DNA of 10,547 nucleotides, taken from the NCBI GenBank assembly GCA_900553245.1, contig USCP01000045.1:1-10547 (forward strand), in the 5' to 3' direction. Origin of the DNA: an uncultured Peptococcaceae bacterium (GTDB lineage: Bacteria > Bacillota > Peptococcia > Peptococcales > Peptococcaceae). The translations under genes and the position numbers were made by a program. Below the pieces are notes generated by a model that was given only the letters and a program-made list of their open reading frames with translations, was not told the DNA's origin and did no database searches. Below, piece after piece: positions 1 through 5,611 of the stretch (position 1 is its first letter; the number at the start of each line of letters is the position of its first letter).

Positions 1-209
1 CCAGCCGATGGAACCACTGATGCTGACAGTGTGTCGAGATTTTAAGGTAAAAGAGAATTTTCAAGGGCGTTTGCCGTCGATTGGCATTTTTTTGCTAAGG
101 ATGGGAAGGACATTCAAAAGCCCTAATTTCCGCGCTTCTGACGTGTTATCAATATGTTGGCATCGAAAAGAACGATATGTGAATGTATAAAATATAACTA
201 AAATGCAAC

Positions 210-240
210 AGGCGGCAATTTATCTAAATATGAGTCGCCT
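210..240. repeat. Inverted repeat, possible stem-loop
   Basis: AGGCGGC (210-216) pairs with GTCGCCT (234-240) to give a 7-bp, GC-rich stem with one G-U wobble and a 17-nt AT-rich loop. There is no T run directly after it on either strand, so it is not a standard intrinsic terminator. It could be the end of an upstream transcript or a structured element; its role is unknown. Confidence 0.4.
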
Positions 241-317
241 CAGATGGTTAACCACTTCAGGAATGGCTAAACATATAGGGTTGGTGGCAATTGTGTTGTT
301 ATTAAAACCCACAAAGA

Positions 318-335
318 TTGATAAAAATTTATCAT
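318..335. promoter_or_regulatory. Dyad-symmetric candidate operator upstream of nuo
   Basis: TGATAAA (319-325) and TTTATCA (328-334) are perfect inverted 7-mers separated by AA. The 18-bp span resembles the Rex redox-repressor layout TTGTTAA-N4-TTAACAA, matching 11 of 14 specified bases by eye; the mismatches are an A/T pair at the fourth position of each half and the last base. Its 16-bp core also has the spacing of CRP-type sites (five bases, six spacer, five bases) but not their sequence. It is centred about 70 bp upstream of the start expected from the promoter proposed at 362-390. The dyad is certain; which protein binds it, if any, is inference. Confidence 0.35.
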
Positions 336-361
336 GAGTTTGGAAAATGGTCGTATCTTAA

Positions 362-390
362 TTGTATTTAATTAAAAAATAGTGCATAAT
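362..390 (+). promoter_or_regulatory. Candidate sigma-A promoter of the nuo operon
   Basis: TTGTAT (362-367) and CATAAT (385-390) are separated by 17 bases. The -10 box matches five of six consensus bases; the -35 box matches only the TTG. Transcription would begin near 397 and leave a leader of about 80 nt before nuoA. No better-spaced pair was found by eye in the upstream region, but such AT-rich DNA yields chance matches. Confidence 0.35.
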
Positions 391-403
391 AAAGGATATA
401 TAA

Positions 404-424
404 ATGGCATTTTGTGCCAAATAA
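404..424 (+). CDS. Possible six-codon leader peptide
   Basis: An ATG at 404 opens a minimal frame reading MAFCAK followed by TAA at 422-424. It is preceded by AAAGGA (391-396) with a 7-nt spacer, an acceptable ribosome binding site. The frame spans a small hairpin (TGGCA 405-409, TGCCA 415-419) and is followed by six T (425-430), which loosely recalls an attenuator. If transcription really starts near 397 the binding site would not be on the RNA, so this requires an upstream start. A chance occurrence is quite possible. Confidence 0.15.
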   Translation: MAFCAK

Positions 425-431
425 TTTTTTG

Positions 432-466
432 CCCATTTGAGGATGGGATAACTCTATCGGTTAGAG
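432..466 (+). promoter_or_regulatory. Two short hairpins before the nuoA ribosome binding site
   Basis: CCCAT (432-436) pairs with ATGGG (443-447) across a 6-nt loop, and CTCTA (452-456) pairs with TAGAG (462-466) across a 5-nt loop. The second stem covers the first two bases of the AGGAGG Shine-Dalgarno (465-470), so folding could modestly limit nuoA translation. Five-bp stems are weak and may be accidental. Confidence 0.25.
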
Positions 467-470
467 GAGG
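465..470 (+). promoter_or_regulatory. Ribosome binding site that fixes the nuoA GTG start
   Basis: A perfect AGGAGG lies 7 nt before the GTG at 478. The only earlier in-frame start (GTG at 382) lacks such a site and would add 32 residues unlike NuoA, so this site decides the start. Confidence 0.9.
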
Positions 471-477
471 TATTACG

Positions 478-837
478 GTGAATGATGGATTATGGACAAT
501 CGTCCTATTCGTTGTTTTAGCTGTGGTTTTGACCACTGCCGGGATTGGCGTGAGTTTGCTCATCAGCCCGCATTACTACCACAGCAAGGAACAGCGCGAA
601 ACTTACGAATGTGGGGTTGACACCGAAGGTTCTGCATGGATCAACTTCCGTGTCGGCTACTACATGTATGCACTGATTTTCCTATTATTTGACATCGAAA
701 CAATTTTCTTTTATCCACTCGCTATTGCCTTCAAGAATGTCGGTATGGTGCCAATTATTGCGGCAACCGTGTTCTTGGTGGTACTCTGCCTTGGCTTGTG
801 GTATGAATGGAAGGAGGGCGCACTTGAATGGAAGTAG
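478..837 (+). CDS. nuoA: NADH-quinone oxidoreductase subunit A
   Basis: NuoA is a small membrane subunit of complex I that packs against NuoH, J and K near the quinone cavity and helps link quinone reduction to proton movement. The 119-residue protein, normal for the family, has three hydrophobic segments (about 5-30, 60-80, 88-109). The loop after helix 1 carries the conserved YECG (43-46), whose Cys45 corresponds to the cysteine used to follow the active/deactive state in mitochondrial ND3. Helix 2 contains FDIETIFFYPLA (71-82), with Asp72 and Glu74 matching the conserved acidic pair. The start is GTG behind AGGAGG. It is the first gene of the operon, and its end overlaps nuoB by 10 nt. The identification is secure. 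Confidence 0.97.
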   Translation: MNDGLWTIVLFVVLAVVLTTAGIGVSLLISPHYYHSKEQRETYECGVDTEGSAWINFRVGYYMYALIFLLFDIETIFFYPLAIAFKNVGMVPIIAATVFLVVLCLGLWYEWKEGALEWK

Positions 838-1418
838 ATAAGGTTCGTTTTGACGAGAAGAACATGCCTACTGAAGAAGGCTGGTCTCCTTCAACTCGTA
901 TTTCTCCGGTGACCGACTACCTGCGCAATGAACAAAAAACAGAGGACGAATTAAACCGCAGCGTGATTTTGACCAGTTTGGACAAGGTGCTTAACCAAGG
1001 GCGCAGCCGTTCCTTTTGGCCAATGACCTGCGGTCTTGCATGTTGTGCAATTGAAATGATGGCAGCCGGTGGGGCGCGTTTTGACTTGGCTCGCTTTGGC
1101 TATGAAGTATTCCGTCCGTCTCCACGTCACTCCGACTTACTTATTATTGCAGGGACCATCACCAAAAAGATGGCACCGCTTTTAAAGCGTGTTTACGAAG
1201 AAATGCCGGAACCAAAGTATGTGATTGCGATGGGTAACTGCGCGGTAAGCGGCGGCCCATTTGCAGGCAGCTATTCTGTGGGGAACGGCGGCGATTTGTT
1301 CTTGCCGGTAGACGTGTATCTTCCGGGGTGCCCACCACGTCCGGAAGCGTTGTTTGATGCTTGTCTCAAGCTCAAGGACCGTGTGAATAAGCCTGAAATT
1401 GCTGATGTAGAGAGGTAG
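828..1418 (+). CDS. nuoB: NADH-quinone oxidoreductase subunit B (cluster N2)
   Basis: NuoB carries 4Fe-4S cluster N2, which hands electrons to quinone, and lies in the peripheral arm against NuoD, I and H. The 196-residue protein shows FWPMTCGLACCAIEMM (63-78) with the tandem Cys72-Cys73, then GNCA (136-139, Cys138) and PGCPPRPE (166-173, Cys168), so all four N2 ligands are present with near-family spacing. The ATG at 828 lies 10 nt behind AGGAGG (812-817) inside the end of nuoA, and the 10-nt overlap suggests translational coupling. About 40 polar residues precede the usual beginning of the family (around VILTSLDKV, 46-54), a longer N-terminus than common. An internal ATG at residue 13 exists but lacks a comparable ribosome binding site. 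The family call is certain. Confidence 0.97.
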   Translation: MEVDKVRFDEKNMPTEEGWSPSTRISPVTDYLRNEQKTEDELNRSVILTSLDKVLNQGRSRSFWPMTCGLACCAIEMMAAGGARFDLARFGYEVFRPSPRHSDLLIIAGTITKKMAPLLKRVYEEMPEPKYVIAMGNCAVSGGPFAGSYSVGNGGDLFLPVDVYLPGCPPRPEALFDACLKLKDRVNKPEIADVER

Positions 1419-1419
1419 G
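1411..1419 (+). promoter_or_regulatory. Ribosome binding site supporting a TTG start for nuoC
   Basis: AGAGGTAGG overlaps the nuoB stop and lies 9 nt before the TTG at 1429. Two TTG codons follow in tandem (1429 and 1432), so initiation could use either. The GTG at 1419 is out of frame with nuoC. No in-frame ATG lies close to this site. Confidence 0.6.
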
Positions 1420-1428
1420 TGAACGGTT

Positions 1429-1857
1429 TTGTTGAAGGAACAGATTTTAAATGCCATTCCTGTATTGGAAGAAGATGAAAATCCGCTCGTCAAGGCGTTC
1501 ACTTGTGAGCGCGACAATCTCGTAGAAGCAGTGATGGAATTGGCAAATAAGTGTAAATACAATGCCCTTTTGGATATCACCGTGGTAGAGTATCCGGAAG
1601 ATATGGTCGGTGTTTACAATTTGATGAATTTTGATGAAATGGATGAGGTGTGTTTGTCCATTCATTTTCCAAAGGATGATTTGTGGTTGCCGTCTTTAAC
1701 CGACGTGTTTAAAGCAGCAAATATTTTGGAACGTGAACATTACGATTTGTTTGGCGTGGAATATAAAGGTCATCCAAACTTAACACGTGTTTTCTTGCCG
1801 GATGACTTTGTAGGTCATCCGCTTCGTAAGGAATATGTGAACCACATCAGAAAATAG
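1429..1857 (+). CDS. nuoC: NADH-quinone oxidoreductase subunit C (30 kDa type)
   Basis: NuoC is a cofactor-free structural subunit of the peripheral arm that binds NuoD and supports the quinone-reducing module. The 142-residue product, at the short end for the family, ends with the 30-kDa subunit signature: EREHYDLFGVEYKGHP (101-116), then LTRVFLPDD (118-126) and GHPLRKEY (129-136). It is soluble, with no membrane segment. The start is TTG behind AGAGGTAGG; the second TTG one codon later is an equally valid reading. It begins 10 nt after nuoB and ends 16 nt before nuoD. It is not fused to NuoD, unlike the NuoCD fusion of E. coli. The call is secure; the exact start is less so. Confidence 0.94.
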   Translation: MLKEQILNAIPVLEEDENPLVKAFTCERDNLVEAVMELANKCKYNALLDITVVEYPEDMVGVYNLMNFDEMDEVCLSIHFPKDDLWLPSLTDVFKAANILEREHYDLFGVEYKGHPNLTRVFLPDDFVGHPLRKEYVNHIRK

Positions 1858-1873
1858 GGGAAGGGGGAAGACG

Positions 1874-3082
1874 ATGAGTATTTATGAACCACAGGGGCAT
1901 GCGTTTCTTTCTGATGAAGAAAAAATTGAGCAGCTCATGGAAAAACAGAAATTCCTGCAAAACTTGGGCAAGGACCTCGACCCATCCGAACCGTATGTTG
2001 TTAACATGGGCCCACAGCACCCTTCTACCCACGGGGCATTTCGTGCACGTTTGACGATGAACGGGGAAATGGTGCTGAAATGTGAGAACATTTGCGGCTA
2101 TTTGCACCGCGGGATTGAAAAAATTTGTGAAGACAAAACCTGGGCGCAAGTGATTCCGTACACCGACCGTTTGGACTATCTTTCCCCAATTTTGAATGAA
2201 TGGGGCTACTGCATGGCGGTAGAAAAGCTCATGGGTGTGGAAGTGCCGGAACGCGGGGAATATGTGCGTGTCATTTTGGGCGAATTGCAACGTGTGGCAC
2301 ACCATTTGGTGTATTTGGCATCTATGGCCCTCGACTTTAACGGTTATACCGCTTGGATGTACATGTTCCGTGAACGTGAAAAAATCTTTGATATTTTAGA
2401 AGCCTATTCCGGCAGCCGTATGAACAATAATGCCCTTCGCATCGGTGGGGCACCAACGCCATTGCCTGAAGGCTTAGAAGCAAAGATTTATAAATGGTTG
2501 GATGAATTCCCAGATGCCATGCGTGATTTTGAAAATGTTGTCAACGGCAACGAAATTTTCATGGCACGTACCAAAAATGTTGGGGTGGTAGATGCCGAAA
2601 TGTGCAAAAATTACGGGGTCTACGGTGCCAACCTTCGTGCAGCCGGCGTAAAGTTGGATTTGCGTAAAGATCAACCTTACAGTATTTATGATCGCTTTGA
2701 TTTTGACGTACCGACCGGTAAACAAGGGGATAGCTTCGACCGCTACGAAGTACGTCACCGTGAGATGGCAGAATCTGCTAAAATCATCCGTCAAGCACTC
2801 GATCAAATGCCAAAAGAAGGGCCTACCATGGGTAAGGTACCAAAGATGATTAAGGTCCCTGCCGGCAGTGCCTACACCCAAATTGAAGGCGGTATGGGCT
2901 GGCTCGGTTACCATTTGGTGAGCGACGGGGGGATGAAGCCATACCGTGTGCGCATTCATGCACCAAGCATGATGAGTCTTTTTGCGGTACCGGAAGTGGT
3001 TGAGCAAGAAGACATGTTATTGCAAGACTATGTTGCGACCCTGGCATCGATTGATATCGTGCTCGGTGAAGTAGACCGATAA
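1874..3082 (+). CDS. nuoD: NADH-quinone oxidoreductase subunit D (49 kDa type)
   Basis: NuoD forms most of the quinone headgroup site next to cluster N2. The 402-residue protein, of usual length, has GPQHPSTHG (46-54), GYLHRGIEK (75-83) and DRLDYL (98-103). His53 and Tyr102 align with His38 and Tyr87 of Thermus Nqo4, the quinone-contacting pair, with identical spacing. The family is related to [NiFe]-hydrogenase large subunits, but the Ni-ligand cysteines are absent: the first site reads DRLDYL rather than an RxCGxC motif, and the C-terminus reads SIDIVLGEVDR with no CxxC. This is therefore a quinone-binding subunit, not a group 4 hydrogenase. The ATG follows AAGGGGGAAG. The next gene, 15 nt on, is nuoH; nuoE, F and G are missing from this junction. 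Confidence 0.97.
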   Translation: MSIYEPQGHAFLSDEEKIEQLMEKQKFLQNLGKDLDPSEPYVVNMGPQHPSTHGAFRARLTMNGEMVLKCENICGYLHRGIEKICEDKTWAQVIPYTDRLDYLSPILNEWGYCMAVEKLMGVEVPERGEYVRVILGELQRVAHHLVYLASMALDFNGYTAWMYMFREREKIFDILEAYSGSRMNNNALRIGGAPTPLPEGLEAKIYKWLDEFPDAMRDFENVVNGNEIFMARTKNVGVVDAEMCKNYGVYGANLRAAGVKLDLRKDQPYSIYDRFDFDVPTGKQGDSFDRYEVRHREMAESAKIIRQALDQMPKEGPTMGKVPKMIKVPAGSAYTQIEGGMGWLGYHLVSDGGMKPYRVRIHAPSMMSLFAVPEVVEQEDMLLQDYVATLASIDIVLGEVDR

Positions 3083-3097
3083 GGGGGAATAACAAGG

Positions 3098-4135
3098 ATG
3101 AACAGTTTATTTATAGATATTGGGCGCTGGATTGTTGACCTCGTGATGGCAATGGGCGGCTCCCACACTGCAGGCCTTTGGACCATGCGTGTGGTTGCGG
3201 CCATCGGGATTTTGGTGTTCCTTTTATGTAACGTTATCATCTTGGTTTATTTGGAACGTAAAATTTCCGGTTTCTTACAAGAACGTTTGGGTCCAAACCG
3301 TTGTGGCCCGTTTGGTCTCTTCCAGCTCTTTATGGACATTTTGAAGCTGGTTAGTAAAAACTCAGTGGTACCGGATGCAGCCGACAGATGGCTCTACAAT
3401 TTGGTGCCGGTGGCCATCTTTATTCCAAACATGATGATTTTTGCCATCATGCCTTTGGGTGAAGGGATGACCTGCTACAATTCCGAAGTGGACTTGTTGT
3501 ACTACTTTGCGGTTAGTGCCTTGACCACCCTCTTCCTTTTAATGAGTGGTTGGGCTGCGAACAACAAGTACAACATCATTGGTGGGATGCGTGCTGCTGC
3601 ACAGATGGTCAGCTATGAAATCCCATTGGTATTTTCCGTAATCGGGATTGTTATGATGACCGGGAGCTTGAACTTTAACGACATCATCTATGATCAAATT
3701 GAAAATGGGTGGTTTATCTTCCGTCAGCCATTGGCGTTCATCGTATTTAGTATTGCTGCAACCGCAGAAATCAACCGTGGACCATTTGACTTACCGGAAG
3801 GGGAACAAGAACTTACCGCCGGTTATCAAACCGAATACAGTGGGATGCGTTTTGCATTCATGTACTTGGGTGAATATGTGGCACTCTTTGCGATGTGCTG
3901 GTTGACCGCAGTGCTCTTCCTCGGTGGTTGGGACGGCCCAATCCTCCCTGGTTGGTTGTGGCTCTTCTTGAAGACCTACTTAATCGTATTGCTCAATATG
4001 TGGGTACGTTGGACCTTCCCTCGTGTGCGTATTGACCATATGATGGAAATGAACTGGAAAGTATTGGTGCCAATCGCGATTGTTAATATGGTTGTAACCG
4101 GGATTGCGATTAAGGCTATTGAATTCTTTGCTTAG
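3098..4135 (+). CDS. nuoH: NADH-quinone oxidoreductase subunit H (ND1 type)
   Basis: NuoH is the membrane subunit that anchors the peripheral arm and forms the tunnel by which quinone reaches its site; its acidic residues begin the proton pathway. The 345-residue protein is strongly hydrophobic, with about eight or nine membrane segments. Conserved cytoplasmic loops are clear: ERKISGFLQERLGPNRCGP (53-71), RAAAQMVSYEIPL (165-177, with Glu174), and EINRGPFDLPEGEQEL (224-239) running on to TEYSG (245-249). These are the ND1 signature regions and all key acidic residues appear present. The ATG follows AAGGGGG by 10 nt. It lies directly after nuoD and before nuoI. Related subunits of membrane-bound hydrogenases share the fold, but the neighbours and loops fit complex I. 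Confidence 0.97.
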   Translation: MNSLFIDIGRWIVDLVMAMGGSHTAGLWTMRVVAAIGILVFLLCNVIILVYLERKISGFLQERLGPNRCGPFGLFQLFMDILKLVSKNSVVPDAADRWLYNLVPVAIFIPNMMIFAIMPLGEGMTCYNSEVDLLYYFAVSALTTLFLLMSGWAANNKYNIIGGMRAAAQMVSYEIPLVFSVIGIVMMTGSLNFNDIIYDQIENGWFIFRQPLAFIVFSIAATAEINRGPFDLPEGEQELTAGYQTEYSGMRFAFMYLGEYVALFAMCWLTAVLFLGGWDGPILPGWLWLFLKTYLIVLLNMWVRWTFPRVRIDHMMEMNWKVLVPIAIVNMVVTGIAIKAIEFFA

Positions 4136-4146
4136 GAGGTGGATGT

Positions 4147-4791
4147 ATGTTCGGAAGTGGATTGATTAAAGGCTTAGCCGTTACCGCAAAGCACGCGTTT
4201 CAAAGAGAAATCACTGAGCAGTGGCCGGAACAACGTCCTGACCTTCCTCCTGCAAGCCAAGGCTTTTTCGAGTATGAGCTTGAAAAATGCATCGGCTGTG
4301 GGTTGTGTGAACGTGCTTGTCCAAACCATGTGATTACTTTGGGAACAGAGAAGAATGAAGAAGGCAAAAAAGTGGTGACTTCCTATGTAATGGAAGTGCA
4401 ATATTGCCTATTCTGTGGGATGTGCATCGAAGCATGTCCAACCAAGGCATTGAGAAATGCCAACAACTTTGAAATTGCTTGTTACCACAATGCAAGCAAC
4501 AAGATTGAATTTTTAAGTGACATCCCTCATCAAATGAATGAGGCGTTTGACAAAGTGCAGAAGGACTATTGGGACAAAAAACGTCCGGAAGGCAATCCGA
4601 TAGGGATGCCACAACCGGTGTTGCCACCACGTCCAACACCTGCTGCAAAACCGGCTGCGAAACCGGGTGCTGATGCCCAGGCGAAGCCTGCGGCACCTCA
4701 AGCGGCAGCAAAGCCTGCTGTGGACGCACAAAAGCAAGCGGACACGCCAAAGGCGCAAGCTGCTGAAGAAGGAAAGGGGGCAACGGAATGA
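4147..4791 (+). CDS. nuoI: NADH-quinone oxidoreductase subunit I (2x 4Fe-4S)
   Basis: NuoI carries clusters N6a and N6b and passes electrons to N2 in NuoB. Two ferredoxin motifs are complete: CIGCGLCERACP (48-59; Cys48, 51, 54, 58) and CLFCGMCIEACP (87-98; Cys87, 90, 93, 97). An amphipathic N-terminus (1-20) probably lies on the membrane surface. After the conserved core the protein runs to 214 residues, with a tail (about 155-214) made mostly of Ala, Pro, Lys and Gln that is absent from textbook NuoI and probably disordered. It contains two copies of AAKPxxDAQ. With no NuoG in the operon, NuoI would be the exposed electron entry point, so the tail might help bind a donor; that is inference. 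A strong AGGAGGTGG overlaps the nuoH stop. The stop overlaps the nuoJ start as ATGA. Confidence 0.96.
   Translation: MFGSGLIKGLAVTAKHAFQREITEQWPEQRPDLPPASQGFFEYELEKCIGCGLCERACPNHVITLGTEKNEEGKKVVTSYVMEVQYCLFCGMCIEACPTKALRNANNFEIACYHNASNKIEFLSDIPHQMNEAFDKVQKDYWDKKRPEGNPIGMPQPVLPPRPTPAAKPAAKPGADAQAKPAAPQAAAKPAVDAQKQADTPKAQAAEEGKGATE
4654..4731 (+). repeat. Imperfect AAKPxxDAQ repeat in the NuoI tail
   Basis: Residues 170-178 read AAKPGADAQ and residues 187-195 read AAKPAVDAQ, 17 residues apart within the Ala/Pro/Lys-rich tail of NuoI. The two copies use different synonymous codons, so this is either an old duplication or compositional convergence, not a recent DNA duplication. Confidence 0.6.
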
Positions 4792-5288
4792 TCTCGCCGG
4801 TACTGTTTTATACGATGGCATTTATTATCATCTTTGGCGCGTTAATGATGGTTGCCAATAAAAACATTCTTTACAGTGCGCTGAGCATGATCCTCTGCTT
4901 TATTGGGGTTGCTGGGCTCTATGCAACCTTACAGCTCTCCTTTTTTGCAGTTGTACAGTTGATGGTTTATGTTGGCGCGATTACCATTTTGATGTTGTTT
5001 GCAATTCTCTTGACCCGTCACCCGGGTGGCGATATGGATAAGACCAATCGCTTCTCTAACAAGGTGATTGGCGCCGGAGTTGTTTCCGTCGGTCTTGCTG
5101 TTATAATGAGTATCGTTATTCGCAGTATCCCATTGGTGACACCGGTGGAACTCAATGCAAGCCTCATGCAGCTTTTGGGGATTGAAATCTTCGGTACCTA
5201 CTTGTTACCGGTTGAATTGGTAGCCATCCTCCTGCTCGTTGGGATGATTGGTGCCATCGTTATTGGGAAGGAGGATGATGGTAGATGA
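4788..5288 (+). CDS. nuoJ: NADH-quinone oxidoreductase subunit J (ND6 type)
   Basis: NuoJ is a membrane subunit between NuoH/A and NuoK; its third helix contains a pi-bulge that is thought to change shape during turnover. The 166-residue product has five hydrophobic segments. The conserved helix 3 reads VVQLMVYVGAITILMLFAIL (55-74), with the family's Tyr-Val-Gly-Ala core at 61-64. The last helix contains PVELVAILLLVGMIGAIVI (141-159), with the typical Glu143. The ATG at 4788 shares ATGA with the nuoI stop and lies 7 nt behind GGAAAGGGGG, which sits inside the nuoI coding end, so translation is probably coupled. Its own stop overlaps the nuoK start in the same way. Sequence and order both support the call. 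Confidence 0.96.
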   Translation: MISPVLFYTMAFIIIFGALMMVANKNILYSALSMILCFIGVAGLYATLQLSFFAVVQLMVYVGAITILMLFAILLTRHPGGDMDKTNRFSNKVIGAGVVSVGLAVIMSIVIRSIPLVTPVELNASLMQLLGIEIFGTYLLPVELVAILLLVGMIGAIVIGKEDDGR

Positions 5289-5596
5289 CAATCGGACTGA
5301 CACACTATCTTTTGTTGGCGGCATTCTTGTTTGCCATTGGCCTCTTTAATGCATTGGCAAAGCGCAATGTTATTGCCATCATTATGGGTGTTGAACTCAT
5401 GTTGAATGCAGTTAATATTAACTTGTTGGCGTTTAACCGTTTCATCGGCGTTCAGGTTATGGACGGCTATGCCTTTGTAATGATTGTTTTCGTTGTTGCG
5501 GCAACGGAAGTTGCTGTAGGGTTGGCACTGATTATCAAGCATTTCCGTGAAAACGGGAATAGCAACGTGGCAACCATGGACTGGTTGAAATGGTAA
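5285..5596 (+). CDS. nuoK: NADH-quinone oxidoreductase subunit K (ND4L type)
   Basis: NuoK links the quinone-proximal part of the membrane arm to the NuoN pump and belongs to the MrpC-like fold. The 103-residue protein has three membrane helices. Helix 2 has GVELMLNAVNIN (35-46) with Glu37, and helix 3 has AATEVAVGLAL (72-82) with Glu75, corresponding to the two essential buried glutamates (Glu36 and Glu72 in E. coli). Length and hydropathy are normal. The ATG overlaps the nuoJ stop (ATGA), and AAGGAGG at 5268-5274 lies 10 nt upstream within nuoJ. nuoL starts 15 nt after its stop. MrpC/MnhC antiporter subunits are related but would not occur in this gene order. Confidence 0.96.
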   Translation: MTIGLTHYLLLAAFLFAIGLFNALAKRNVIAIIMGVELMLNAVNINLLAFNRFIGVQVMDGYAFVMIVFVVAATEVAVGLALIIKHFRENGNSNVATMDWLKW

Positions 5597-5611
5597 GGGG
5601 GTAGAGACATC

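Larger units (their letters stand above)
1..477. other. Upstream AT-rich region without a convincing gene
   Basis: No recognisable protein is encoded here. The first frame reads PADGTTDADSVSRF and then a TAA stop at 43-45, which could be the last residues of a gene entering from the left, but 14 residues cannot show that. A 60-codon frame from 8 to 190 has no visible ribosome binding site and resembles nothing I know. The region is clearly richer in A+T than the genes that follow. It contains a GC-rich hairpin (210-240), a 10-bp palindrome (245-254), a longer dyad (318-335), a candidate promoter (362-390) and small hairpins just before nuoA. It most likely holds the control region of the nuo operon. 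Confidence 0.7.

Noticed and set aside
1..45. C-terminal 14 residues of an upstream gene ending in TAA at 43-45
   Set aside because: The open stretch is too short to distinguish from chance; the sequence left of the window is needed.
8..190. 60-codon + strand frame at the left end as a small gene
   Set aside because: No ribosome binding site is visible, the protein resembles no family I know, and the region is AT-rich and non-coding in look.
382..477. Upstream GTG start giving NuoA 32 extra residues
   Set aside because: The extra residues do not resemble NuoA, there is no good ribosome binding site before 382, and the GTG at 478 has a perfect AGGAGG at the right spacing and gives normal length.
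2061..2100. Two cysteines (CENIC, residues 70-74) in NuoD as a metal site
   Set aside because: They precede the GYLHRGIEK motif and do not align with the hydrogenase CxxC position; there is no second cysteine pair at the C-terminus.
1874..4791. nuoD-H-I region as part of a group 4 [NiFe] hydrogenase (Ech/Hyc type)
   Set aside because: NuoD lacks the four Ni-ligand cysteines, keeps the quinone-site His53 and Tyr102, and is embedded in a full nuoA-N order with J and K present.
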